Part shown: positions 17,174 to 25,369 of the stretch, piece by piece
How positions within the stretch are numbered: position 1 is the first letter of the stretch
Layout: every line of letters begins with the position of its first letter
NCBI GenBank assembly: GCA_963750995.1
Contig: CAVVST010000001.1
Location: forward strand, 124,001 to 188,000
Length of the DNA: 64,000 nucleotides
Source of the DNA: CAVVST01 sp963750995
GTDB lineage: Bacteria > Acidobacteriota > Vicinamibacteria > Vicinamibacterales > UBA2999
Reading direction: 5' to 3'
Made by a program: the position numbers and the translations under genes
The notes under the pieces: model-generated
The model's database searches: none
Seen by the model: only the letters and a program-made list of their open reading frames with translations
What the model was told of the DNA's origin: nothing

Positions 17174-18458
17174 GCCCGCGCTTGTGCGCGACGAACGCCC
17201 GGACGTCCTCAATCGGCCGCGTATTCAGCACGTGCGACGGCTCGATCCACCCGCGGCGTGCCGTCCCGATGCCGAACTGCATCTGGCGGGCGAGCCCGTC
17301 GATACGGTGGCAGTCGCTGTCGATCGCAATGGTGACGCCGGCGGCCGCGGCCCGCCGGGCAATCTCGCCGTCCATGTCGAGGTGACCAGGCGCGCCGTCA
17401 ACTTCCATGGCCGTTCCGGTCTCGGCGGCGGCGGCGAACAGCCGTTCGAAGTCGAGCCGGTATCCGCTCGACCGTGCGGGCGCCCGGTTGGCGGGGTGCG
17501 TAATCACATTCACGAGCGGATGGCGGATCGCCCGAAGATACCGCTCGGTCAGGCGCGCATCGTCATCGCTCCCGGCCTCATGCAGCGACGCGAGGACGAT
17601 GTCGAAGTCTTCGAGCAGAGTGTCATCGAAGTCGAGGCTGCCGTCGGACAGGATGTCGACTTCGACACCGTGGAGAATCTCGATGCCGCGAACCTTGCTT
17701 CGAAGGTCGTTGATCTCCGCCCGCTGTTTCGCAATGTCGCCGGCGGCGAGCGTGCGCGACGACCATGCCCGCTCCGAGTGATCCGTGATGGCGACGTATT
17801 CGTAGCCGAGCTGCCTGGACGCGCTCACCATGTCGGCAATGGTGTTGCGGCCGTCGCTCCACGTGCTGTGCATGTGGAGGTCACCCCGGATGTGTTCGGC
17901 GGACACCAGGCGGGGCAGCTGGCCCCGTTCAGCCGCGATGACCTCGCCGTTGCCGCTGCGCAGTTCCGGGGCAATGTACGGAAGTTCGAGGCGGGCATAC
18001 AGCTCGTCCTCGGAAGTGCACGCGAGTTCGGACCCGCCGGTGCGCGACACCCCGCCGGCGTCGAAACGGAACCCCAGCCTCAACGCCCTCGCCTGGAGCT
18101 CATCGACGTGTGCCCGCGCCCCCGTGTGCCAGACCAGCGCGGCGCCAGCCTGCTCAGGTGTTGTCAGATGCAGCGTCACCGGGCCACGCTCCGTGTCGGC
18201 GACGACGGTGGACTCGCTCTGCGATTTGACGTCCAGGACGAGCGGCAGGCGGGTAAAGGCTTTCATGACCTGCCTGTGGCGAGTAATCGGGACGACGCCC
18301 AGCAAGGCTACGTCGCCGATGTCTGGCGCGTAACGGCGGAGGCTTCCGACTGCGGTAATCGCTTCAGCGCCGATCCCGGCGCGCCGCGCTTCGCGCATAA
18401 CGGAAGAGGCGAGCATATGCGCCCGCCCGAGAGGGATGCGGGAGTTTGTCAAGGCCAC
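17166..18458 (-). CDS. PolX-like PHP phosphoesterase lacking polymerase residues
   Basis: A 430-residue relative of PolX that starts directly at the nucleotidyltransferase domain, with no helix-hairpin-helix region. VGSLRRY is kept, but the D-x-D pair reads GDVALLG (Asp49, Ala51) and the third acid strand reads PVTLHL (Thr95), so two of three metal-binding acids are gone and DNA synthesis is not expected. The PHP domain looks complete: DLHMHSTWSDGRN, ITDHSER, EVDILSDGSLD, ASLHEAGS, THPAN, DSDCHRI. It probably acts only as a phosphoesterase or nuclease. GTG 18458 is the first start after a stop; a later ATG is possible. Confidence 0.8.
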   Translation of the reverse strand: MALTNSRIPLGRAHMLASSVMREARRAGIGAEAITAVGSLRRYAPDIGDVALLGVVPITRHRQVMKAFTRLPLVLDVKSQSESTVVADTERGPVTLHLTTPEQAGAALVWHTGARAHVDELQARALRLGFRFDAGGVSRTGGSELACTSEDELYARLELPYIAPELRSGNGEVIAAERGQLPRLVSAEHIRGDLHMHSTWSDGRNTIADMVSASRQLGYEYVAITDHSERAWSSRTLAAGDIAKQRAEINDLRSKVRGIEILHGVEVDILSDGSLDFDDTLLEDFDIVLASLHEAGSDDDARLTERYLRAIRHPLVNVITHPANRAPARSSGYRLDFERLFAAAAETGTAMEVDGAPGHLDMDGEIARRAAAAGVTIAIDSDCHRIDGLARQMQFGIGTARRGWIEPSHVLNTRPIEDVRAFVAHKRGRG

Positions 18459-18481
18459 AAGCCGGTAGCCGGTCGCCGGTC

Positions 18482-18506
18482 GCCGGTAGCGCTACGAGCT
18501 ACCGGC
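18482..18506. repeat. GCCGGTAGC/GCTACCGGC word repeat with 9-bp inverted arms
   Basis: GCCGGTAGC at 18482-18490 pairs perfectly with GCTACCGGC at 18498-18506 across a 7-base loop. It is preceded at 18461-18481 by further CCGGT(A/C)GC words. The same word family recurs at 20757-20823, 42113-42150, 43079-43097 and 43714-43738. It lies between the PHP gene and the GlsB-type gene. Confidence 0.6.
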
Positions 18507-18563
18507 TATGTGCGACAGGCTACCCGCATTGTGCCTTGTGCCTCGTGCCTTGTTCAAACGAAT

Positions 18564-18821
18564 CTAGGGCGCGACGCGTCGGCGCCCCATCATCCGGTAC
18601 AGCACAAGCAGCGCGACGGCGCCGAGGAATGACACAAAATATCCCGCGGCTTCGCCTTCACCGTACAACCCCATGGCCCGCCCGATGAAACCGCCGAGCA
18701 CGGCACCGGCGATGCCCAGCAGCATCGTGACGATGATGCCGCCTGGATCACGCCCAGGCATCACGAATTTCGCGAGCGCGCCGACAATCAACCCGAACAG
18801 AATCCACCCGAGGATAGCCAT
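18564..18821 (-). CDS. GlsB/YeaQ/YmgE family membrane protein
   Basis: An 85-residue integral membrane protein with three hydrophobic segments and the family glycine pattern: WILFGLIVGALAKFVMPGRD, then GGIIVTMLLGIAGAVLGGFI and a last span ending in LYRMMGRRR. The family is stress-associated ('transglycosylase-associated protein' in older annotation); its biochemical role is unknown. ATG 18821 has a strong ribosome site (GGGAGGCAACT). It is a monocistronic gene downstream of the tRNA on the same strand. Confidence 0.88.
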   Translation of the reverse strand: MAILGWILFGLIVGALAKFVMPGRDPGGIIVTMLLGIAGAVLGGFIGRAMGLYGEGEAAGYFVSFLGAVALLVLYRMMGRRRVAP

Positions 18822-18896
18822 AGTTGCCTCCCAGCAATGCCAACCGTCCGGGATCGTGCAACTTGAAGGCCGAGGAACGAAGATGCTGTTAGAAAA

Positions 18897-18972
18897 TGGT
18901 GGACGGCAGGGGGATCGAACCCCTGACCTCTGCATTGCGAACGCAGCGCTCTCCCAGCTGAGCTAGCCGCCC
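18897..18972 (-). tRNA. tRNA-Ala (anticodon CGC)
   Basis: On the minus strand a full cloverleaf runs from 18972. The acceptor GGGCGGC pairs with GCCGTCC, the D arm is GCTCAGCTGGGAGAGC, the anticodon stem is CTGCG/TGCAG with loop TTCGCAA (anticodon CGC), and the T arm is AGGGGTTCGATCCCCCT. The discriminator is A and CCA is encoded (18899-18897). It reads GCG codons, which suits a GC-rich genome. Confidence 0.95.
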
Positions 18973-18999
18973 GAATCGTGAAATTCCTGAAGGATCGTC

Positions 19000-19008
19000 A
19001 GTGTAACA
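19000..19008 (-). promoter_or_regulatory. Possible extended -10 of the tRNA-Ala promoter
   Basis: On the minus strand TGTTACACT fits an extended -10 (TGn followed by TACACT) about 27 bases before the mature tRNA 5' end. No clear -35 is present. Position and sense are right, but this rests on a short motif. Confidence 0.3.
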
Positions 19009-19044
19009 TGTAGCTCACGTCGCGGCGCGTCCATTCCCGCACTC

Positions 19045-20127
19045 ATGTCCACCGTAAAAAAAATCGGCGTGCTGACCGGCGGCGGCGATGCGCCCGGGCT
19101 CAACGCGGTCATTCGCGCGGTCGTCAAAACTGCCTACAACGCAGGCGTCGAGGTCATCGGTCTCGAAGACAGCTTCGACGGTCTGATCTACCCGGAGAAG
19201 TCCCGGCCGCTGACGCCTCGCGACGTCACCGGCATCCTGCGCCTGGGCGGCACCATCCTCGGCACCGTGAACCGCGGCGATCCATTTGCGGAGCCGATCA
19301 CGACGCCGCAAGGGACGTTCAACTACGGCGATCGGGTCATGGAGATGTTCCAGAAGACCGGACTCGATGCGCTGGTGTGCATCGGCGGCGACGGAACGCT
19401 CGCGATTTCGTACGAGTTCTATAAGAAAGGGATCCCGCTCGTCGGCGTGCCGAAAACGATCGACAACGACATCGTTGGCACCACGAGCTGTTTCGGCTTC
19501 GATACCGCCGTGAGTTTTGCCACCGACGCGATCGATCGGCTGCACACGACCGCCGAGGCACATCGCCGCATCATCGTGGTCGAGGTGATGGGGCGCTACG
19601 CGGGGTGGATTGCGGTACACGCCGGCGTCGCCGGCGGCGCCGACGTGATTCTGATGCCGGAGATCCCGTACGACCTCGACAAGGTGTCGGAGTGCATCCG
19701 CGATCGCGACAGGTGGGGGGCCCGCTTCAGCATCGTCGTCATCGCCGAAGGGGCGAAGCCCAAGGGGGGCAGCGTCAGCCTGATCGAAGAGGCCCACCAC
19801 GGGTACGCCGAGCGGCTCGGCGGCGCGGGCGCCGTGTGCGCGCGCGAGCTCGAGGCTCGCACCAAGAAGGAGTCGCGCTACGTTGTCCTGGGGCACCTGC
19901 AGCGAGGCGGAATGCCGACGTCGTTCGACCGGACGCTGGCCACCCGTTTCGGCGGCAAGGCGGTGGAACTCCTGATGAGGGGGCAGTACGGAAAGATGGT
20001 TGCGAACCATCCGCCCGACCTGGTGCCGATCCCGCTGGGCGACGTGGTGGGGAAGATCAAGACCGTGCCGCTCGACTCCGATCTCGTCGCCACGGCCCGC
20101 GCGCTCGGGGTCTCTTTTGGCGATTGA
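19045..20127 (+). CDS. pfkA: 6-phosphofructokinase, group III type
   Basis: A 360-residue phosphofructokinase, longer than the 320-residue E. coli enzyme. The nucleotide loop is TGGGDAPGLNA, the donor site is CIGGDGT (Gly at the discriminating position, so ATP is favoured over pyrophosphate) and the catalytic loop is PKTIDNDI with Lys at the place where E. coli has Gly. Gly-plus-Lys is the pattern of the mixed-substrate group III ATP enzymes, e.g. those of actinobacteria. EVMGRYAGW and LGHLQRGG complete the fructose-6-phosphate site. It is monocistronic and convergent with frr; no clear Shine-Dalgarno precedes ATG 19045. Confidence 0.92.
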   Translation: MSTVKKIGVLTGGGDAPGLNAVIRAVVKTAYNAGVEVIGLEDSFDGLIYPEKSRPLTPRDVTGILRLGGTILGTVNRGDPFAEPITTPQGTFNYGDRVMEMFQKTGLDALVCIGGDGTLAISYEFYKKGIPLVGVPKTIDNDIVGTTSCFGFDTAVSFATDAIDRLHTTAEAHRRIIVVEVMGRYAGWIAVHAGVAGGADVILMPEIPYDLDKVSECIRDRDRWGARFSIVVIAEGAKPKGGSVSLIEEAHHGYAERLGGAGAVCARELEARTKKESRYVVLGHLQRGGMPTSFDRTLATRFGGKAVELLMRGQYGKMVANHPPDLVPIPLGDVVGKIKTVPLDSDLVATARALGVSFGD

Positions 20128-20189
20128 CGATTTGTAATCTGCGACTTGTGATTGTTGCCAATCGCAAATCATCAATCGCAAATCATCAG
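20122..20189. repeat. Low-complexity GATTTGCGATT-type inverted words between pfkA and frr
   Basis: The convergent gap pfkA-frr holds GATTTG, GACTTGTGATT and two copies of AATCGCAAATC. The last pairs with GACTTGTGATT at 9 of 11 positions across a 6-base loop, so the segment can fold as a weak bidirectional terminator. Part of it overlaps the 3' ends of both genes. Confidence 0.45.
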
Positions 20190-20755
20190 TGAACTAACAG
20201 TTCCTGGTCCTTCTTCTTCTGCAGCTCGTCGATCAGCTTGACGTGATCGTCGGTCAATTTCTGGACCTGATCGAGCCCCTTCCGCTCGTCGTCTTCTGAA
20301 ATCTTGTGCTCCTTGAGGAGCTTCTTGAGGCGTTCGTTGGCGTCGCGGCGGACCTGCCGCACGACGTTGCGGCCTTCCTCGGCCTGCTTGTGCACGTGGC
20401 GGGAGAGCTCCTTCCGCCGGTCGTCGGTCAGCGCAGGAATCGGGATCCGCACAATTTTTCCGTCGTTTGACGGATTCAGCCCGAGGTCGGACGAGCCGAT
20501 CGCCTTCTCGATGGTCTTGAGCAGCGACGGATCGAACGGCTGCGCCACGATCAGCGCGGGCTCGGGCACCGACAGCGAGGCGACCTGGTTGATCGGCACC
20601 TTCGAGCCATAGGCCTCGACATGAATGCCGTCAAGCAGGCTCACGGTGGCGCGCCCGGTCCGGACGCTCGCCATGTCCTTTCGCACGCGGTCGATGGCGC
20701 TGTCCATCCGCGTCTTGCACTCTGAAAACATGCCTTTCAGATCACTGAAATCCAT
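20186..20755 (-). CDS. frr: Ribosome recycling factor
   Basis: A 189-residue RRF that, with EF-G, splits post-termination ribosomes. The family regions are RVRKDMASVRTGRATVSLLD, IRIPIPALTDDRRKEL-type (here IVRIPIPALTDDRRKEL) and the C-terminal helix region HVHKQAEEGRNVVRQVRRDA. Length is as usual. It is the last gene of the translation operon rplM-rpsI-rpsB-tsf-pyrH-frr; the 68-base gap to pyrH carries a GGTAGC word repeat. Confidence 0.95.
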   Translation of the reverse strand: MDFSDLKGMFSECKTRMDSAIDRVRKDMASVRTGRATVSLLDGIHVEAYGSKVPINQVASLSVPEPALIVAQPFDPSLLKTIEKAIGSSDLGLNPSNDGKIVRIPIPALTDDRRKELSRHVHKQAEEGRNVVRQVRRDANERLKKLLKEHKISEDDERKGLDQVQKLTDDHVKLIDELQKKKDQELLVH

Positions 20756-20756
20756 A

Positions 20757-20823
20757 AGTCACCTGGCTGGTAGGCGCTAGCCGGCAGGTGGTAGCAGGGC
20801 GCGCATGTCCTACCGGCCACCAG
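20757..20823. repeat. CCGGTAGC-type word repeat between pyrH and frr
   Basis: The gap contains GGCTGGTAGGCGCTAGCCGGCAG near its left end and CCTACCGGCCACCAGC near its right end, which are partly complementary (GGTAGG/CCTACC and GCTGG/CCAGC). It belongs to the same word family as 18461-18506 and 42113-43738. Inside an operon it could act as a processing or attenuation hairpin, which is inference. Confidence 0.45.
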
Positions 20824-21549
20824 CTAAACGCCGACTGTCGTCCCCACCTGTTCTCCAAGCACGGCGCGCCGGATGTTTCCCGGCTCCTTCAGGTTGAAGA
20901 TGACAATCGGCAGCTTGTTGTCCATGCAGAGCGAGATCGCCGTGGCGTCCATGACCTTGAGCTGACGCTCGAGCACCTGCAGATACGAAATGGAAGGGTA
21001 CTTCGTCGCTGCGGGGTCGAGCATCGGATCAGCCGTGTAGACGCCGTCGACTTTCGTGCCCTTGAGGATCACCTCGGCCTTGATTTCCATGGCGCGCAAC
21101 GCCGCCGCCGTATCGGTAGTGAAGTAGGGGTTGCCGGTACCGGCGGCAAAGATGACAACGCGTCCCTTTTCGAGGTGGCGAATCGCGCGGCGGCGGATGA
21201 ACGGTTCCGCGACCGCCCGCATTTCGATCGCCGTGACGACGCGAGTGAGAACGTTGTGGCGCTCGAGCGCATCCTGCAGCGCCAGGCCGTTGATGACCGT
21301 GGCCAGCATTCCCATGTAGTCGGCGGTGGCGCGGTCCATGCCGCGCGCGCTGGCGGCCAGGCCGCGGAAGATGTTGCCGCCGCCGATGACGATGGCGGTC
21401 TGGACGCCGAGCCCCTGGATTTCGCTGACGTCGCGGGCGATGCGTTCGGTGACGGCCGGGTCGACCCCGAACTGCTGGTCGCCCATCAACGCCTCGCCCG
21501 ACAGCTTGAGGAGAACGCGCTGATACTGCGGGACGGGCGCTGCTGACAT
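20824..21549 (-). CDS. pyrH: Uridylate kinase
   Basis: A 241-residue amino-acid-kinase-fold UMP kinase making UDP. YQRVLLKLSGEALMG starts it, IVIGGGNIFRG is the phosphate loop, then TADYMGMLATVINGLALQD, VIFAAGTGNPYFTTDTAAAL and the C-terminal LPIVIFNL strand. All are diagnostic for bacterial PyrH rather than eukaryotic-type CMP/UMP kinase. It sits between tsf and frr, the standard order in many bacteria. Confidence 0.95.
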   Translation of the reverse strand: MSAAPVPQYQRVLLKLSGEALMGDQQFGVDPAVTERIARDVSEIQGLGVQTAIVIGGGNIFRGLAASARGMDRATADYMGMLATVINGLALQDALERHNVLTRVVTAIEMRAVAEPFIRRRAIRHLEKGRVVIFAAGTGNPYFTTDTAAALRAMEIKAEVILKGTKVDGVYTADPMLDPAATKYPSISYLQVLERQLKVMDATAISLCMDNKLPIVIFNLKEPGNIRRAVLGEQVGTTVGV

Positions 21550-21578
21550 CGAAGCCTGATTATAGTTCTGGATTCCGA

Positions 21579-21641
21579 GTTCCGGTCTGGGTTCACGAAC
21601 CGCGAACGCTCAACCCGAACGCGGAACCCAGAACCCGGAAC
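21579..21641. repeat. GTTCCGGGTTC-type imperfect inverted repeat between tsf and pyrH
   Basis: The left arm 21579-21594 (GTTCCGGTCTGGGTTC) pairs with 21624-21641 (GAACCCAGAACCCGGAAC) apart from a 2-base bulge. The centre has further CGAAC words. It uses the same GGTTC vocabulary as the 6 kb element and lies in the gap between tsf and pyrH. Confidence 0.55.
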
Positions 21642-21655
21642 ACGGAACGTTCTGC

Positions 21656-22267
21656 CTATTCGTTTCCTTCACCCACTCTGAACCGGGTGAAGCGGCCGAT
21701 CGTGATGTTTTCGCCGGTCTTCGCCGAGGTCTCGGCGACCAGCTGGGAAACCGTCATCTTGTCGTCGCGCACGAACGGCTGATCGAGCAGCACGAACTGC
21801 GAGTAGAAGCTGCCGAGCTTTCCCTCGATGATCTTGTCGAGAACGTTCGCCGGCTTGCCCGAGTTCTCCATCTGGGCGCGATAGATGCTCTTTTCCTTCT
21901 CGACCGCGTCAGGCGACACGTCCTCGCGCCGGACCCACTTCGGATCGGCCGCGGCGATGTGCATCGCGATCTCCTTGACGAGGTTCTGGAACGCCTCGGT
22001 GCGCGCGACGAAATCGGATTCGCAGTTCACCTCGACCAGGACGCCGATCTTGCCGCCCATGTGGATGTAGCTGCCGATCAGTCCCTGGGCGGTGGTGCGG
22101 CCCGCGCGCTTGGCGGCCTGGGCGAGGCCGCGCTTGCGGAGCAGGGTGATCGCCTCTTCCATGTTGCCGTTGGCCTCGCTGAGTGCGGCCTTGCACTCCA
22201 TCATCCCCGCGCCGGTCCTGTCGCGAAGCTGCTTGACCTGATCTGCCGTAATCGTTGCTGTTGCCAT
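21656..22267 (-). CDS. tsf: Elongation factor Ts
   Basis: A 203-residue EF-Ts, the nucleotide exchange factor of EF-Tu. The N-terminal UBA-like part ITADQVKQLRDRTGAGMMEC and KAALSEANGNMEEAITLLRK is followed by the EF-Tu contact VEVNCESDFVARTEAF and the C-terminal dimer-like region. It is a short form (E. coli has 283 residues) with a single core subdomain, as in Thermus-like EF-Ts. It follows rpsB across a hairpin-rich gap. Confidence 0.95.
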   Translation of the reverse strand: MATATITADQVKQLRDRTGAGMMECKAALSEANGNMEEAITLLRKRGLAQAAKRAGRTTAQGLIGSYIHMGGKIGVLVEVNCESDFVARTEAFQNLVKEIAMHIAAADPKWVRREDVSPDAVEKEKSIYRAQMENSGKPANVLDKIIEGKLGSFYSQFVLLDQPFVRDDKMTVSQLVAETSAKTGENITIGRFTRFRVGEGNE

Positions 22268-22293
22268 GATTGAAGTCTCTCGGTACAGACAAA

Positions 22294-22374
22294 GCGCCGG
22301 CGGAAAGCCGGCGCCATCGTAAGTCCGCCTGAAGCGGACACTACAGAGTCGTAGTGTCCGGCCTCTAGCCGGAC
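22294..22374. repeat. Cluster of nested perfect hairpins between rpsB and tsf
   Basis: Four perfect inverted repeats lie in the 116-base gap. GCGCCGGC/GCCGGCGC is at 22294-22301 and 22307-22314. GTCCGC/GCGGAC is at 22323-22328 and 22334-22339. GGACACTAC/GTAGTGTCC is at 22336-22344 and 22351-22359. GTCCGGC/GCCGGAC is at 22356-22362 and 22368-22374. The second, third and fourth overlap, so they are mutually exclusive folds. The last matches the hairpin at 6190-6207. Confidence 0.75.
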
Positions 22375-22383
22375 CGGGAAATG

Positions 22384-23193
<810 letters not shown>

Positions 23194-23207
23194 GCGACCT
23201 CCGTTCT

Positions 23208-23600
23208 CTAACGTTTGCTGAACTGGAACCGCTTACGCGCTCCAGCAAGTCCGTACTTCTTGCGTTCCTTGACGCGTGAATCCGACGTGAGGAGCCCGTC
23301 CTTCTTCAACTGGCGGCGCAGCTCGGCGTTGAACTCCACCAGCGCGCGCGCAATGCCGAGACGGACGGCCCCGGCTTGACCGTTCACCCCGCCGCCGGCG
23401 ACGGTGGCGAGAATGTCGAACTTCTCGCCCATCTCCGTCAGCAGCAGCGGACGGCGCACCTGCGTCCGCAGCGCGTCGGTCGGGAAGAAATTCTCGAATG
23501 CTCGATGATTGACGGTGATGAGGCCGTTGCCGGGCCGAAGGAACACGCGGGCGGTGGATGTCTTGCGGCGTCCTGTTGCGTAGTATTCGATGCTGGCCAA
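23208..23600 (-). CDS. rpsI: 30S ribosomal protein S9
   Basis: A 130-residue S9. It starts ASIEYYATGRRKTSTARVFL and ends in the invariant GLAGARKRFQFSKR tail whose last Arg reaches the P-site tRNA. VAGGGVNGQAGAVRLGIARAL is also characteristic. TTG 23600 directly follows the rplM stop, so translation is coupled. Confidence 0.95.
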   Translation of the reverse strand: MASIEYYATGRRKTSTARVFLRPGNGLITVNHRAFENFFPTDALRTQVRRPLLLTEMGEKFDILATVAGGGVNGQAGAVRLGIARALVEFNAELRRQLKKDGLLTSDSRVKERKKYGLAGARKRFQFSKR

Positions 23601-24032
23601 TTAGGCGACCTCGGTCTTCCTGGGCTGCTGCGCGGTATGTGGATGGTCCGGTCCGGCGTAGACCTTCAGTTTCCGATACATCGCGTCTCCCATCTTGGTT
23701 TTCGGCAGCATGCCGCGAACGGCTTCCTCGACCAGGCGGATCGGCTGGCGCTTCCGCACCACCGTGGCCCGCTCTTCGCGCAGGCCGCCCTCGTAGCCGC
23801 TGTGCCGCCGATAGATCTTCTGGTCTTCCTTGCGGCCGGTCAGCTTGACTGTCGCCGCGTTGACGACGACGACATGGTCCCCCGTGTCGATGAACGGGGT
23901 GTAAATCGCCTTGTGCTTGCCCTGCAGCAGCTTCGCTGCGAGGGTCGCCACCCGCCCGAGCACCTGGCCCTGGGCGTCGATGACATGCCACCGGCTGTCC
24001 ACGCTCTTCGCGCTCGCCACAAACGTACGCAT
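23601..24032 (-). CDS. rplM: 50S ribosomal protein L13
   Basis: A 143-residue L13 starting at ATG 24032 (MRTFVASAKSVDSRWHVIDA). QVLGRVATLAAKLLQGKHK, DHVVVVNAATVKLTGRK and VRGMLPKTKMGDAMYRKLKV are family hallmarks. It is the first gene of the operon, about 76 bases downstream of the predicted transcription start. A longer frame to 24074 lacks family support. Confidence 0.95.
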   Translation of the reverse strand: MRTFVASAKSVDSRWHVIDAQGQVLGRVATLAAKLLQGKHKAIYTPFIDTGDHVVVVNAATVKLTGRKEDQKIYRRHSGYEGGLREERATVVRKRQPIRLVEEAVRGMLPKTKMGDAMYRKLKVYAGPDHPHTAQQPRKTEVA

Positions 24033-24113
24033 GAGAAGGGAATCCTTCGCGGGTGGGTCCCGACCGGGGGACATCCCGATCTGTACAGAGAAGACCTACA
24101 ACCGCAAACCCCA

Positions 24114-24142
24114 ATTCTACGGACGGTTGTGGCTACTGTCAA
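24114..24142 (-). promoter_or_regulatory. Sigma-70 promoter of the rplM-frr operon
   Basis: On the minus strand TTGACA (24142-24137) is followed after exactly 17 bases by TAGAAT (24119-24114). This is the best promoter match in the window and it points into rplM. The leader would be about 75 bases. A perfect inverted repeat overlaps the -35 box. Confidence 0.75.
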
Positions 24143-24158
24143 GTTACCGACAGTAGCC
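24131..24158. promoter_or_regulatory. Perfect 10-bp inverted repeat over the -35 box (candidate operator)
   Basis: GGCTACTGTC (24131-24140) and GACAGTAGCC (24149-24158) are perfect reverse complements separated by 8 bases. The -35 hexamer of the rplM promoter (24137-24142) lies within it. The centre-to-centre geometry of 18 bp suits a dimeric repressor or activator. The gap 24033-24309 has no other gene-like content. Confidence 0.5.
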
Positions 24159-24229
24159 CTTTGCGCGTAGCAGCACAGTCTTGGATATGTATCGTCTTCG
24201 CCCCAGCGTCCGATAAGCAGGCTCGACAG

Positions 24230-24268
24230 GTGTTCTAGACCGACCCATACGTGTTCTAGACCGGCCCA
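24230..24268 (+). promoter_or_regulatory. Two 18-bp direct repeats, 21 bp apart, upstream of pilM
   Basis: GTGTTCTAGACCGACCCA (24230-24247) and GTGTTCTAGACCGGCCCA (24251-24268) differ at one base. Their 21-bp period is two helical turns, so a bound protein would occupy the same face. They end 42 bases before the pilM start. They may be activator or repressor sites for the pilus operon; a chance repeat word is the alternative. Confidence 0.45.
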
Positions 24269-24309
24269 CCTCACGTTTCTGCACGGGCCGTTTCGCAGCG
24301 AGGGCGCTA

Positions 24310-25369
24310 GTGTTTGGCAAACTGAAGAGTGTCGTCGGCCTCGACATCGGGTCGAGCGCGGTCAAGGCAGTTGAGTTGAAGGCCATCGGGAACAGCTACC
24401 GGGTGGCAGCGTTCGGCTCCCAGCCTGTACCGCCCGACTCCATCGTCGATGGCGCGATCATCGACGCCGGCGCCGTCGCCGACGCGATTCGCCGCGTGTT
24501 CGACGCCAACAAGGCGTTCAAGGCCAAGGACGTCTGCGCGTCGCTCTCGGGCAACGCCGTGATCGTCAAGAAGATCACGCTGCCGGTGATGACGCAGGCC
24601 GAACTGGACGAGTCGATCTACTGGGAGGCGGAGCAGTACATCCCGTTCGACGTTCAGGACGTGAACCTTGACTATCAAATCCTGGATCCCGGCACCGGCC
24701 CTGATTCGCGCGGCAGCATGGACGTCCTGCTGGTTGCCGCCAAGAAGGACAAGATCGGCGATTACACCGGGGTCATCGCCCAGGCCGGCCGCAACGCGGT
24801 CGTCGTCGACGTCGACGCGTTCGCGCTGCAGAACGCCTATGAGATGAATTACGGGCTCGAGCCGGGGCAGGTGGTCGTCCTGCTGAACGCCGGCGCGAGC
24901 GCGATCAACGTCAACATCCTCAACGGCGACCAGTCGGTGTTCACGCGCGACGTCTCGATCGGCGGCAACGCGTATACCGAGGCGCTGCAAAAGGATCTCG
25001 ACCTGCCGTACGAGCGTGGCGGAGCAGCTCAAGAAGGGCATTCCCGTCGACGGCGCGACGGTCGATGAAGCCCGCAACGTCATCCGCTCGATGACCGACA
25101 ACGTGCTCCTGGAAGTCCAGAAGACGTTCGACTTCTTCAAGGCGACGGCGTCGTCGGATCACCTCGACAAGATCGTGGTGAGCGGCGGCGCGTCGCGCGT
25201 CGAAGGCTTTTACGAGATGCTGGCCGAGCGCTTCGGCACGCCGGTCGAGGAGTTCGATCCCTTCAAGACGATCACGTGGGACACGAAAATTGAGGGGGAC
25301 GTGATCGAAGCCGCGTCTACCGGGGCGGTAGCCGTCGGCCTGGCGCTGCGGCGGGCGGGCGACCGATGA
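24310..25369 (+). CDS. pilM: Type IV pilus assembly protein PilM (one frameshift)
   Basis: An actin-fold cytoplasmic protein of about 352 residues that links the PilNO inner-membrane complex to the pilus machine. The phosphate loop is VVGLDIGSSAVKAVEL, then YWEAEQYIPFDVQDVNLDY and VVLLNAGASAINVNIL. The frame breaks at about 25015 (after DLDLPYE) and resumes as VAEQLKKGIPVDGATVDEA to the end, so dropping one base restores PilM. The start is GTG 24310. It overlaps pilN by 4 bases. The break is most likely a sequencing indel. Confidence 0.88.

Noticed and set aside
17118..18632. A 504-codon open frame on the plus strand, antisense to the PHP gene
   Set aside because: It is Arg/Ala-rich text without any domain, while the minus strand encodes clear PHP motifs. 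Long antisense frames are common in GC-rich DNA.
24269..24309. Sigma-54 promoter before pilM
   Set aside because: A GC-rich stretch TGCACG then TTTCGCA resembles -24/-12 only loosely; the GG and GC doublets do not have the required spacing.
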